Assembly (NCBI RefSeq): GCF_011045015.1
Contig: NZ_JAAKZY010000003.1
Span: 62,001-126,000 of the forward strand
Length of the DNA stretch: 64,000 nucleotides
Source of the DNA: Streptomyces scabichelini
GTDB taxonomy: Bacteria; Actinomycetota; Actinomycetes; Streptomycetales; Streptomycetaceae
Reading direction: 5' to 3'
Part shown: positions 1 through 8,829 of the stretch, in pieces
How the letters are laid out: every line of letters begins with the position of its first letter
Numbering within the stretch: position 1 is the stretch's first letter
The notes under the pieces: generated by a model
Told to the model about the DNA's origin: nothing
Seen by the model: only the letters and a program-made list of their open reading frames with translations
The model's database searches: none
Made by a program: the position numbers and the translations under genes

Positions 1-866
1 GCGACCGTCAACTCCTCCTGCACAGGATGCTGTTCGTGCCCGGGCCTGAGCGCCTCGGCGAGCAGCCGGTGCGCCTCACGGGCCGTCTGCGTCGCCAGGA
101 ACTCCAGAGCGGTCGGGTCGATCCCGGGCGCGGGGCCCGCTTCCGTGTCCAGCGAGGGCGGCTGTCCCGGACTCCCGGGCAGGGGAGGCGTGGCGGGCAG
201 CGTGGGCAGGATGTCCACCGCCGCGTACGCCTCGGCCGCGTCCACGCCCTCGTGCGGCTCATCCTGCACGGGGGCCGCTTCGGCCCGCGGGGCACTGCGC
301 GCCTGCAACTCGTCCAGCAGCTCGCGCTCGCCACGACCGCGCATCAGCAGCAGCACGAACGGGTCCTGGTCCAGCAGCCGTGCCACCTGGTAGCACAACG
401 CCGCGGTGTGGCCGCAGTGGTCCCACCCGCCACAGCCGCATTCCGGCTCCAGATCACCCAGGCCCGGCAGGAGTTCGACACCGGCGGCTGCCGCGTCCTC
501 GACCAGATGCGGCGGCATCTCACGGTCGAGCAGCGCCGCGATGTGCCCGGCCCGTTCCACGGCCATGTCCAGGAACTGGTCCCACTGGTCCTCGGACAGT
601 TGCTGGAGCAGTACATCGGCGCGGTGCGGAGTGCGGTCGCGGTCCTGAACAACCGCGGTGATGCGCCCGGGGCGCACCGACACGGCTCCCACGGTTCCCG
701 CGCGCGCGAGCCGGCGACCTGTCCTCACCTGCTCCGAATCGAGCGCGGCGTCCTCCAGCGCCTTCAGCCAGGCCTGCCCCCACCACGTCTGCGCGAAGCC
801 TCGCCCGTGCGCGGGCGGCAGCGCGGCGAAGGTGCGCTCCTGGGTCTCGTCGTGCGGGTCGTTCAT
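1..866 (-). CDS. SWIM zinc-finger protein (3' end cut by window edge)
   Basis: About 288 codons are visible; the frame stays open to the left edge, so the C-terminus is missing. The start region contains FAQTWWGQAWLKALED, a Trp-rich opening I associate with actinobacterial SWIM proteins. Around residues 140-152 the sequence CGCGGWDHCGH fits the CxCx(n)CxH zinc ligand pattern of a SWIM finger, which is thought to bind DNA or protein. The ATG lies in a 4-base ATGA overlap with the stop of the SNF2-type gene that precedes it in transcription, so the two are probably translationally coupled and act together. SWIM/SNF2 pairs are common in actinomycetes, but the exact task is unknown. Family call is firm; biological role is open. 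Confidence 0.88.
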   Translation of the reverse strand, partial: MNDPHDETQERTFAALPPAHGRGFAQTWWGQAWLKALEDAALDSEQVRTGRRLARAGTVGAVSVRPGRITAVVQDRDRTPHRADVLLQQLSEDQWDQFLDMAVERAGHIAALLDREMPPHLVEDAAAAGVELLPGLGDLEPECGCGGWDHCGHTAALCYQVARLLDQDPFVLLLMRGRGERELLDELQARSAPRAEAAPVQDEPHEGVDAAEAYAAVDILPTLPATPPLPGSPGQPPSLDTEAGPAPGIDPTALEFLATQTAREAHRLLAEALRPGHEQHPVQEELTV

Positions 867-3727
867 CGCGCGCCTCCTCGCAGCTCCACCAGGTCGGCCA
901 GTTCGGTGTCGGTCAGTTCGGTGAGCGCCGACTCCCCGGAGCCGAGCACCGAGTCCGCCAACTCCCGCTTGCGCAGCAGCATGTCCGCGATGCGGTCCTC
1001 GATCGTCCCCTCGGCGATCAGCCGGTGCACCTGCACCGGCTGGGTCTGGCCGATGCGGTACGCACGATCGGTGGCCTGTGCTTCGACGGCCGGGTTCCAC
1101 CAGCGGTCGTAGTGCACGACGTGCTCGGCCCGTGTCAGGTTCAGACCGGTGCCCGCGGCCTTCAACGACAACAAGAAGACAGGCACTTCGCCCTCCTGGA
1201 AGCGCTCCACCATGGCTTCCCGCTCGGCGACCGGCGTGCCGCCGTGCAGGAATTGAGACGGCACGCCACGCGCCGCCAAGTGGCGCTCGATCAGCCGCGC
1301 CATCCGCACGTACTGCGTGAAGACCAGAACACTCGCTCCCTCGGAGAGGATGGTGTCGAGCAGCTCGTCCAGCAGCTCCAGCTTTCCGGAGCGGCCCGCG
1401 ATTTTCGGGCTCTCCTCCTTGAGGAACTGCGCCGGGTGATTGCAGATCTGCTTCAGCCCGGTGAGCAGCTTCACGATCAGGCCGCGACGCGCCATGCTGT
1501 CGGCGCCGGAAATCTCCGCGAGCGTCTCGCGGACCACCGCCTCGTACAGACCCGCCTGTTCCTTGGTGAGCGACACGGCACGGTCGGTCTCGGTCTTCGG
1601 CGGCAGCTCGGGCGCGATGCCCGGGTCCGACTTGCGACGGCGCAACAGGAACGGCCGTACGAGCTCGGCGAGTCGATCCGCCGCCGCTGGATCCTGGCCG
1701 CTCTCGACGGCCTGCGCGTGCCGGCTGCGGAATGTGCCGAGCCTGCCCAGCAGTCCCGGAGTCGTCCAGTCGAGAATCGCCCACAGCTCGGAGAGATTGT
1801 TCTCCACCGGAGTTCCGGTGAGCGCCACGCGCGCGCGTGCGCCGATCGTCCGCAGCCGGCGTGCCGTGTCCGAGTACGGGTTCTTCACGTGCTGTGCCTC
1901 GTCCGCGACGACCATGCCCCACGACGCTCCGGCCAGACGCTGCGCGTCGAGACGCATCGTGCCGTATGTCGTGAGCACGAACTCACCGTCGGCCAGCGCC
2001 TCCAGGCTCCGCCGCGGCCCATGAAAACGGCGCACGGGGGTGCCCGGAGCGAACCTCTCGATCTCGCGCTGCCAGTTGCCCATCAGGGACGTCGGGCAGA
2101 CGACGAGCGTGGGGCCCGCTGCCGACTCGTCGGTCTGCCGGTGCAGATGCAGGGCGATCAACGTGATGGTCTTGCCCAGGCCCATGTCGTCGGCCAGACA
2201 GCCGCCCAGTCCCAACGAGGTCATCCGAGCGAGCCAGTTGAGGCCACGCAGCTGGTAGTCACGCAAAGTCGCGGCGAGCGCGGCGGGCTGCCCGACCGGC
2301 TCCTGCCCCTCCGGGTCAGCGAGCCGCTCCCGCAGCGTCGCCAGCCACCCCGTGGGCCGTACGTCGACCAGGCGGCCGTCGACCTCCGTGGAGCCCGTCA
2401 GAGCGGCGCTCAGCGCGTCGATGGGCGTGAGCTTGCGATCCTGCTCGGCACGGGCGCGGCGCACCTCCCGCGGGTCGACGAGCACCCACTGGTCGCGCAG
2501 GCGCACCATGGGGCGGTTCGCCTCGGCGAGCCGGTCCAGCTCCTGCCGCGTCAGCTGCTGATCACCCAGGGCGAATGACCAGTTGAAGGCCAGCAGCGCG
2601 TCGGCCGACAGGAACGACGGGGTGTCCGACGACAGCCTGCCCGGGTTCTGCTCCTCATCCGGCGGTCCGATGACCGCACGGGCCGTCAGCCTGCCCGCCA
2701 GCTCCTTGGGCCAGTGCACCTCCACCCCGGCAGCCGCGAGCGTCCGCGCACCTTCGCCGAGAAGCTCGGTGACCTCCTCGTCCGCGAGTTCGACCGCGTC
2801 GGGCACGGCCGCCGACAGCAGGGGCGTGAGCGGAGCCCAGGCCCGGGCCGCGCGGCGCAGCGCGAGCAGCGCGTCCAGTCGCGCACGCGGGCCGAAGGCC
2901 GGGCCCGACGCGCCCGTCCCGGCCCAGACCTCGGCGGCGTCCGCGATCAGAGCGGGATCACTCACACTGTGCAGCTGGAGCACCGAACGGAAGGGCAGCC
3001 GAGTCCCGTCCGACACGGCCGAGGCGAGGCCCGGCACCTCGATGCGCAGCGAGATCCGTACGCCCGCGTCGTGTCCCGCGGCGACGTCGACGGCCCACGC
3101 GCGCTGCTCGGGAATGTGCTGTGGTGCGGGGGCCGCGAAGGCAGGACCGCCCGTTGCGAGCGACGCCGCAGTGGACCGGGGGAGCGTGTCGGCGACCGCG
3201 TCGAGGAAGGCCCGCACCAGCCGCTCCGGGTCCGGCAGGCGCAGCGGCTCGGTCTCGTCGACCGGTATCGCGTGCGCATCCGGTGGCATGGCGGCGGCGA
3301 GTTCGCGAATCCGCTCCACGTCCGCCGCCCGGAGTGGACCCGCACGCCACGCGTCATGGTCTCCGGCGCTCAGACCGGGCAACAGCAGTCCACGTGCGGC
3401 GAATTGGAGCGCGAGCACGGCCGCCGCGCCCCAGAAGGCAGCCGCTCTGTGTGCGTACGCGGCGGCACGCGCGCGCGTGAGGACCGGCAGCGCCGCTCGT
3501 ACCGGCAGCAGCACCGCAGACACGGTCACCAGTTCGACACCGTCCTCGCAGGGCAGGACGACGGTCAGCTCCTCGACGGAGCCGGATCCCACGGCGGGAG
3601 GATCATCGCCGTCGGGGCGCCAGAAAGCGATGCTGCCGGTGCGGGCCGGTTCGGCGGCCACGAACACGGCGCAGCAGCGGGCCAGTTCGGAGATCTCGAA
3701 GGGGGTTGGCGCAGGAATTCTCTGCAC
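863..3727 (-). CDS. SNF2/RAD54-family DEAD/H ATPase (HepA-like)
   Basis: Protein of 954 residues from a GTG start. The first ~450 residues are an accessory region typical of bacterial SNF2 proteins. The ATPase core follows: DDMGLGKT (Walker A) near residue 512, the DEAQ box in VVADEAQHVKNP near 602, and a helicase C half with LLSLKAAGTGLNLT and the arginine-finger stretch RAYRIGQ near 890. These are the signatures of Swi2/Snf2 double-stranded-DNA translocases that remodel protein-DNA complexes. The upstream Shine-Dalgarno is weak, so the start is uncertain by a few codons. It is the first gene of a two-gene unit with the SWIM protein, which overlaps it by 4 bases. Related proteins (RapA, HepA) recycle RNA polymerase or assist repair; which applies here cannot be told. 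Confidence 0.93.
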   Translation of the reverse strand: MQRIPAPTPFEISELARCCAVFVAAEPARTGSIAFWRPDGDDPPAVGSGSVEELTVVLPCEDGVELVTVSAVLLPVRAALPVLTRARAAAYAHRAAAFWGAAAVLALQFAARGLLLPGLSAGDHDAWRAGPLRAADVERIRELAAAMPPDAHAIPVDETEPLRLPDPERLVRAFLDAVADTLPRSTAASLATGGPAFAAPAPQHIPEQRAWAVDVAAGHDAGVRISLRIEVPGLASAVSDGTRLPFRSVLQLHSVSDPALIADAAEVWAGTGASGPAFGPRARLDALLALRRAARAWAPLTPLLSAAVPDAVELADEEVTELLGEGARTLAAAGVEVHWPKELAGRLTARAVIGPPDEEQNPGRLSSDTPSFLSADALLAFNWSFALGDQQLTRQELDRLAEANRPMVRLRDQWVLVDPREVRRARAEQDRKLTPIDALSAALTGSTEVDGRLVDVRPTGWLATLRERLADPEGQEPVGQPAALAATLRDYQLRGLNWLARMTSLGLGGCLADDMGLGKTITLIALHLHRQTDESAAGPTLVVCPTSLMGNWQREIERFAPGTPVRRFHGPRRSLEALADGEFVLTTYGTMRLDAQRLAGASWGMVVADEAQHVKNPYSDTARRLRTIGARARVALTGTPVENNLSELWAILDWTTPGLLGRLGTFRSRHAQAVESGQDPAAADRLAELVRPFLLRRRKSDPGIAPELPPKTETDRAVSLTKEQAGLYEAVVRETLAEISGADSMARRGLIVKLLTGLKQICNHPAQFLKEESPKIAGRSGKLELLDELLDTILSEGASVLVFTQYVRMARLIERHLAARGVPSQFLHGGTPVAEREAMVERFQEGEVPVFLLSLKAAGTGLNLTRAEHVVHYDRWWNPAVEAQATDRAYRIGQTQPVQVHRLIAEGTIEDRIADMLLRKRELADSVLGSGESALTELTDTELADLVELRGGAR

Positions 3728-3975
3728 AGCGATAGCTTATTCCTCAAATTTGACTACCAGAGAGGGCAAGGTGGCCGAGGGTACAGCACCGGGGCGCTCG
3801 AGGGGCTTGGTGGGGGTATGACGTGGGTCACTCTGCCTGAGGGTGTTGGCAGGTCCACCCGAAGGCGGGGTGAATCCCCCCGCACGGACACGGGTGGTGC
3901 CGCCATAGTCGCTCAAGGTCACTGATCCGTACGTTTCTTCAGGTCAGCCCATTCCCTGAGAGACCGGAGACCACC

Positions 3976-5019
3976 ATGCCCCAGACCGCCGCAGTAGTCG
4001 CGGAACCCCCTCCCGGAGCTTTGGCCGGGAGCGAGTTCACGCCGCTCCTGCGTACCGTCAAAGGCCAGGATCTCCTCGAGCGCAGGCACGGTTGGTATGC
4101 GCTCGGCATCACCGTCAACGCACTGTCCCTGACCGCTGTCGTCGTCGGCGTCGTCCTGATCGGCCACTCCTGGTGGGTGCTCCTCCTGGCCCCGCTGCTC
4201 GCCGTCCTGTCCGCGCGAACGGCCTTCATAGGCCACGACGCGGGCCACTCCCAGATCACCGGCAACCGGTCCGCGAGCCGTCTGATCGGGCTCGTCCACG
4301 GCAACCTGCTGCTGGGCATGAGCTACTCGTGGTGGAACGACAAGCACAACCGCCACCACGCCAACCCCAATCACATCGACAAGGATCCCGACGTCGTCGC
4401 CGACGTCCTCGTCTTCACCTGCGAACAGGCCAGGGGCCGGTCCGGCTTCCGCCGCTGGCTCACCCGCAACCAGGCCTGGCTGTTCTTCCCGCTCACCCTC
4501 CTCGAAGGCGTCGCTCTGAAGATCCACGGCTTCCAGGACCTGCGTCGGCAGCCCGCGCGCGAGCGCATGGTGGAGGGCATTCTGCTGGTGACCCATATCG
4601 CCGCCTACGCGACGCTGCTGCTCACCTCCATGTCGCTCGGTCAGGCTCTGGCCTTCGCCGCGCTCCATCAGGCACTCTTCGGCCTCCACCTGGGCATGGC
4701 CTTCGCACCGAACCACAAGGGCATGGAAATGCCGGACCCCGAGGGCGAGCGCTGGGGTCATCTGCGCCGCCAGGTGCTCACGTCCCGCAACATCCGGGGC
4801 GGCATCGTCACCGACTGGTTCCTCGGGGGCCTCAACTACCAGATCGAGCACCACCTGTTCCCGAGCATGCCGCGCCCGCACCTGAGGCTGGCCCAGCCCC
4901 TGGTGCGGTCCCACTGCCGAGAGTTGGGTATCCCTTACGCGGAGACGGGTCTCGTGGACTCCTACCGTGAGGCCCTGCGCCACATGCACGAGGTCGGGGA
5001 ACCCCTCAGGGTCGAGTAG
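3976..5019 (+). CDS. membrane fatty acid desaturase
   Basis: Integral membrane di-iron enzyme of 347 residues that would introduce a double bond into an acyl chain using O2 and reduced ferredoxin or cytochrome. All three histidine boxes are present: HDAGH at 87-91, HNRHH at 124-128 and QIEHH at 289-293. The Gln before the last box is typical of front-end or delta-6-like desaturases, though no cytochrome b5 domain is fused. Hydrophobic segments lie around residues 45-85 and 195-225. GGAG sits about 6 bases before the ATG. It is divergent from the SNF2 gene with a 248-bp intergenic region. Acyl specificity cannot be read from the sequence. No dedicated redox partner is next to it. Confidence 0.93.
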   Translation: MPQTAAVVAEPPPGALAGSEFTPLLRTVKGQDLLERRHGWYALGITVNALSLTAVVVGVVLIGHSWWVLLLAPLLAVLSARTAFIGHDAGHSQITGNRSASRLIGLVHGNLLLGMSYSWWNDKHNRHHANPNHIDKDPDVVADVLVFTCEQARGRSGFRRWLTRNQAWLFFPLTLLEGVALKIHGFQDLRRQPARERMVEGILLVTHIAAYATLLLTSMSLGQALAFAALHQALFGLHLGMAFAPNHKGMEMPDPEGERWGHLRRQVLTSRNIRGGIVTDWFLGGLNYQIEHHLFPSMPRPHLRLAQPLVRSHCRELGIPYAETGLVDSYREALRHMHEVGEPLRVE

Positions 5020-5125
5020 GGGGCGCGCCTCAGGGTCGTATCAGGGTCGCGGCCTGGAACCGCCGAGGGCATGGACCCGTTCTCAGGACAGAGAGCGGCA
5101 GTGGCCGCGAAGGAGGCGACACAAG

Positions 5126-5308
5126 ATGTCGAAGAACGCGAAGATCGCCGCAGGAGGCGTGGCGGCCGGACTCATCCTGCTGATCTGGCTGCCCTGGTGG
5201 GCTGCCTTCCTGATCATTCTGGGAGTTCCGGCGGCAGCGTATCTGACGCTGGACCCCTCACAGCGGCGCAGGCTGCGCCGCGTCACGCGCAAGGAGCTCG
5301 GCCGCTGA
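5126..5308 (+). CDS. small basic-tailed membrane protein
   Basis: A 60-residue protein with one or two hydrophobic helices (about residues 8-45, including LIWLPWWAAFLIILG) followed by a basic tail rich in Arg (RRRLRRVTRKELGR). The start is set by a near-perfect AAGGAGG at 5110-5116, nine bases before the ATG. The positive tail after the last hydrophobic stretch suggests it stays cytoplasmic. It lies 106 bases after the desaturase on the same strand and could share its transcript. Function is unknown. No motif beyond the membrane segment is visible. The 236 bases that follow, up to the end of the next gene, hold nothing I recognise. Confidence 0.7.
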   Translation: MSKNAKIAAGGVAAGLILLIWLPWWAAFLIILGVPAAAYLTLDPSQRRRLRRVTRKELGR

Positions 5309-5544
5309 GACTGCACCAACCCGGTCAGTTCCCTTCCACGACACAGGAGTTGACCACTTCGCCGCTCGCGGGCCTGCCGACGGCACGGCTCGCGGGCGGC
5401 TCTTCACCCATGCACTGAGTGCGTCGAACGTGGACGGGTGCCGGGCCCACAGGGAACCCGGCTGCTGTGTTCAGGTCCTCATCTCGTGCCGAAGCGATAA
5501 GCCGGGGCACGCCGGTGGGCGGGTCCCATTCTGTCGGCATGAGC

Positions 5545-6396
5545 TCAGCTCGGGCGTACGGCCATCTTGTCGAGGGCATCCAGCAGGCCGGGCAGCTCCG
5601 GCCCGCGGCCCACGGGAAGGATCTCGCCGGGCTTCTCGTCGAGCAGCACGAAGGCGATGTCGTCGGTCCTGGCCACCATCGACCAGCCCGGACCGTCGGC
5701 CCGCAAGGTCCGCGCGTCACCCGGCGCGAAGGATGAGCGTACGCGGCCGAGGGGTGGTGGTGTGTTCACATACGAGCGGGCCTCGGAGAGGACGCGCTGA
5801 ATACCGCTGCGCGGTTCGCTCCCGCCCTCGTCCGTGTCGTCCGCGCTCTGTGTGGTCTCCTCGGTGGGGGCCTCGCCGCCCGGACGCACGAACTCCTCGT
5901 CGTCGATCTGCTCCCGCCAGGCCGCCCACTGGAGCGCTATCTCGTCCGCCCCGAGCCGCCGCTGGGCCGGGCCCCAGACGGAGGTGTCCGGCGGGGACAG
6001 CGGCTGCTGTTCGGCGACTTCGGGTGCGGGGTCGTGGGGGGCGGGTACGCCGGGTGCCGCGACGGCCACGGCCAGCGGCCACCCGGGCAGCGCCGCGACC
6101 ATCGAGCGCTCGTCGGGCGACAGGTCGTACTCCATGCCGCAGTCCCAGGACGCGATGGCTACGGCGACCAGCGAGACGTCGTCGACGACGACCGTCCACC
6201 GCGCTCCGTCCCCGTCCTGCCCGAGCACCAGGCCGTACCCGTCGGCGAGCGGTGCCAGTCCGAGCGCCGCACAGGCCTCCGGGTAGTCGTCGCCCAGCAC
6301 GCTGGGGAACTGCGCGGGCGTCAAGAGCACCGCCGTCAGCACATACAGCGCGTCGTCGTCCTCGGCGGCGACGGCGACATCATCCGTCCCGGCCAT
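5545..6396 (-). CDS. conserved actinomycete protein of unknown function
   Basis: Protein of 283 residues if it starts at MAGTDDV, where GGGGAGG precedes the ATG; an upstream in-frame ATG 42 codons earlier has no ribosome site. The N-terminal half (to about residue 125) looks globular. An acidic, low-complexity linker follows (many Glu, Asp and Pro), then a second short globular part near the C-terminus ending in LDKMAVRPS. No transmembrane segment, signal peptide or catalytic motif is evident. I do not recognise the family. It could be a cytosolic adaptor-like protein of the SseB or SUKH kind, but that is a guess. The next gene on this strand lies upstream with a 180-bp gap. Confidence 0.72.
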   Translation of the reverse strand: MAGTDDVAVAAEDDDALYVLTAVLLTPAQFPSVLGDDYPEACAALGLAPLADGYGLVLGQDGDGARWTVVVDDVSLVAVAIASWDCGMEYDLSPDERSMVAALPGWPLAVAVAAPGVPAPHDPAPEVAEQQPLSPPDTSVWGPAQRRLGADEIALQWAAWREQIDDEEFVRPGGEAPTEETTQSADDTDEGGSEPRSGIQRVLSEARSYVNTPPPLGRVRSSFAPGDARTLRADGPGWSMVARTDDIAFVLLDEKPGEILPVGRGPELPGLLDALDKMAVRPS

Positions 6397-6576
6397 CCCA
6401 GCCTCCCCATAGCTACGTCCGTCGGCGCACCTTAATGCGATCGCTCGGCTGTTGTCACGGAGCCAGGGTGCACGCGGAGCTGCAGCTATCCGGCTGGATG
6501 GGACGAAACGGCCGTCCATCACGCCTCCGGGCCGACCGCCACGCCCTGGACCCCGTTCGGTACAGGCTGCCCGCCG

Positions 6577-6879
6577 TCAGGTCGCGGGCAGCCCGAGGAG
6601 TGTCCGTGCCACCGCAGCGGGCGACTCGTCGCGTTCCCGCGCGAGGGCGATGACCGCCCGGCACGCCAGCTCGTTCACTCCGAACGACAACGCCTCCGGC
6701 GACACCCAGGCGGCGGCCTCGTCGATGCCGTCCTGGTCGTCCTCGGCGCACGCCGACACATAGGCCGCGGCCGCCTCGAACAGGTTGTGAGTGCGCTTCT
6801 GCGGACGCCGGTCCTCCTGAGACCCGACCGTTCCCGGGCGTGAAACGAACTTGCGGAGTCTGGCTAACATGCCGGACAT
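6577..6879 (-). CDS. small uncharacterised protein
   Basis: About 100 residues from MSGMLARLRKFV, with a GGGGGAAGG ribosome site about 9 bases upstream. A second Met three codons on is possible. The first 15 residues are basic and amphipathic. The rest (from NLFEAAAAYVSACAED onward) is helical and acidic, ending in VARTLLGLPAT. It resembles short helical proteins of unknown function that Streptomyces carry as singletons. No cysteine or histidine metal motif and no membrane segment is visible. Third-position GC supports coding. The reading frame continues upstream for 46 more codons, but that extension has AT-rich, non-coding-like sequence. Confidence 0.6.
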   Translation of the reverse strand: MSGMLARLRKFVSRPGTVGSQEDRRPQKRTHNLFEAAAAYVSACAEDDQDGIDEAAAWVSPEALSFGVNELACRAVIALARERDESPAAVARTLLGLPAT

Positions 6880-7042
6880 GCGGGCCACCTTCCCCCTGCG
6901 TGGTTGCCATCGCTGATCGTTCACCTGCTGCTTATCAACGTAGAGTTGAAGTCTCGGCATCAGAAGGGGAACGGTGCGCTGAAGCGTCACGGCGCCGGGT
7001 TCCGCCGCCCGGACCACCGCCTGCCTTCCGAGCCGCTTGATC

Positions 7043-7208
7043 GCCGGCTACAGGGTGCTCTCCTTCTGGGTGGGCTCGTGGCGAACTCCAAGGAAGGCAA
7101 GCCCTGGAGGCCGCCGGAGTGCGTGTGGTGACCGTGCCCGACGCGGGGCACAACATCATGTTCGACAACCCGGACGCCTTCGCCGAGGCGGTCGCCGAAG
7201 CGTCGTGA
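7043..7208 (+). pseudogene. alpha/beta-hydrolase C-terminal remnant with a one-base frameshift
   Basis: The end of an alpha/beta-hydrolase can be read in two frames. One frame gives ALLLGGLVANSKEGK. From 7104 a second frame gives LEAAGVRVVTVPDAGH and then NIMFDNPDAFAEAVAEAS with a TGA at 7206-7208. The segment PDAGHNIMFDNP is the typical surrounding of the catalytic His and the cap-return helix. The two parts join cleanly if one G is restored near 7100, so I infer a one-base deletion. The N-terminal two thirds, with the nucleophile elbow, are absent, so this is a decayed fragment rather than a sequencing artefact alone. It lies between two leftward genes. Confidence 0.6.
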
Positions 7209-7217
7209 GGCGCGTCC

Positions 7218-7817
7218 TCAGCCTTCGCGTACGGCCAGTGCGAGGAACCGGGCGTCCTCGTCGAAGTACGACGTCATGCGCCAGCCGGAGCCGGACAGCA
7301 GCGGGCCGAGGTTGGCCTCCGCGCGCAGGTCGTCCGGTGTGATCTGCCGACCCTGGCGTGCCGCGAGCGCGGCCCGGCCGATGGGATGGAAGAGCGCCAG
7401 CTTCCCGCCGGGGCGCACGACTCGCGCCAACTCCCGCAGATTCTCGGTGGGGTCCGCCAGGTGCGCGACGAGGCCCGCTGCGAAGACGGCGTCGAGCGAC
7501 CCCGTGCGCAGCGGAAGCGTGGCCACATCGGCAAGCAGCAGCTGTCCCGCACGATCCCGTCCCGCCCTTACCGCCGCCTCCAGCATGGCAGGAGTCAGGT
7601 CCACGCCGAGAACCACTCCGGAGGCCCCCACGGCCTCCCTCAGCGGCGGCAGGGCACGTCCCGTGCCGCAGCCCGCGTCCAGCACACGGTCGCCCTTTCG
7701 CAGGCCGAGTTCGGCGACCGCCGCCGCGTACGCCGGACCGTCGTCGGGGAACCGGGCGTCCCAGTCGGCCGCGCGGGCCGTGAAGAACTCCTGCACGTGT
7801 GCGTGGTCGTCGCTCAT
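7218..7817 (-). CDS. class I SAM-dependent methyltransferase
   Basis: About 199 residues starting at MSDDHAHVQEFF; another ATG three codons upstream is equally possible and no strong ribosome site decides. The Rossmann fold is clear: motif I VLDAGCGTGRALPP near residues 45-58, VLGVDLTPAML (motif II acidic residue) and an RVVRPGGKLALFHPIG motif typical of the UbiE/Methyltransf_11 group. The opening FFTARAADWDARFPDDGPAY matches small-molecule methyltransferases of this kind. Substrate is not predictable. It is divergent from the MHYT-domain gene; the ~175-bp interval holds no motif I can name. Confidence 0.88.
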   Translation of the reverse strand: MSDDHAHVQEFFTARAADWDARFPDDGPAYAAAVAELGLRKGDRVLDAGCGTGRALPPLREAVGASGVVLGVDLTPAMLEAAVRAGRDRAGQLLLADVATLPLRTGSLDAVFAAGLVAHLADPTENLRELARVVRPGGKLALFHPIGRAALAARQGRQITPDDLRAEANLGPLLSGSGWRMTSYFDEDARFLALAVREG

Positions 7818-7993
7818 GCTCCGCATGATCTCGCATCGGCGCCGAGCGACATGGACGACTCCGACCTGAACCGGGAGGCGGTGCACACGTTCGAGCGTGA
7901 TGCGATCGTTCAGGTACAGCCTGCGTCAAATAACAACAGCTTTCGAAATGCGCCCCCTTCATGCGCCCCGGGTCGGACTAGCGTCCCGGGGCC

Positions 7994-8767
7994 ATGGGAC
8001 ACTTGGACCACGCCACCTTCGGCTGGCTGACCCCCGTGCTGTCGTACGTGATGGCCTGCACAGGCGCCGCCCTCGGGCTGCTCTGTACGATCCGCGCCCT
8101 CGGCGCCTCGGGGCGGTCGCGCCGCAACTGGCTGCTCACCGCGGCCTCGGCGATCGGCATCGGTATCTGGACCATGCACTTCGTGGCCATGCTCGGCTTC
8201 AGTGTCAGCGGCACCGAGATCCGCTACGACGTGCCACTGACCATCCTCAGCCTGCTCGTCGCCATGGCTGTCGTCGGCGCCGGTGTCTTCGCGGTCGGCT
8301 ATGGCCGTGACCGCGGTCGGGCACTGGTCCTCGGCGGCCTCACCACCGGCCTCGGCGTGGCGAGCATGCACTACCTGGGCATGCTCGCGCTGCGGCTGCA
8401 CGGTGACGTGAACTACGACCCGGTGCTCGTCGGGATGTCGGTCGTGATCGCTGTCGTCGCGGCGACCGCGGCCCTGTGGGCGGCGCTGAACATCAAGTCG
8501 CCCATCGCGGTCGCCGTCGCCTCCCTCGTCATGGGAGTGGCGGTGAGCAGCATGCACTACACCGGAATGATCGCGGTCAGCGTGCGTGTCTCCCCGTCCG
8601 GCGAGGCCTTGCCCGGGGCCACGGCGATGCAGTTCATCTTCCCCCTCGCCGTCGGCCTCGGGTCCTATCTCTTCCTGACATCGGCGTTCGTCGCGCTCTC
8701 CCCGACCGCTGGAGAACACGAGGCGTCCGCATCGGCCCGGCGACCCGCAGAGAGCGCCGCCCGCTAG
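7994..8767 (+). CDS. MHYT-domain integral membrane sensor
   Basis: A 257-residue membrane protein with seven hydrophobic segments. The MHYT signature appears as TMHFVAMLGF, SMHYLGMLAL and SMHYTGMIAV, in alternate helices facing one side. The family's Met, His and Tyr residues are proposed to bind a metal such as copper and to sense O2, CO or NO. Unlike many MHYT proteins it carries no GGDEF/EAL output domain: the C-terminus ends in a short Ala/Ser/Glu-rich cytoplasmic tail. It lies 62 bases before the conservon histidine kinase on the same strand and may be co-transcribed with it. A link to that signalling unit is inference from position. Confidence 0.9.
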   Translation: MGHLDHATFGWLTPVLSYVMACTGAALGLLCTIRALGASGRSRRNWLLTAASAIGIGIWTMHFVAMLGFSVSGTEIRYDVPLTILSLLVAMAVVGAGVFAVGYGRDRGRALVLGGLTTGLGVASMHYLGMLALRLHGDVNYDPVLVGMSVVIAVVAATAALWAALNIKSPIAVAVASLVMGVAVSSMHYTGMIAVSVRVSPSGEALPGATAMQFIFPLAVGLGSYLFLTSAFVALSPTAGEHEASASARRPAESAAR

Positions 8768-8829
8768 CGGCCGATCCCGGACCGGCGACTCGGCAGGCGC
8801 CCGCCAGAACCACTCCGAGCGAGGAGGCC

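Noticed and set aside
1025-2578. Plus-strand open frame of 517 codons within the SNF2 gene
   Set aside because: Antisense to clear helicase motifs and without domain-like sequence or ribosome site.
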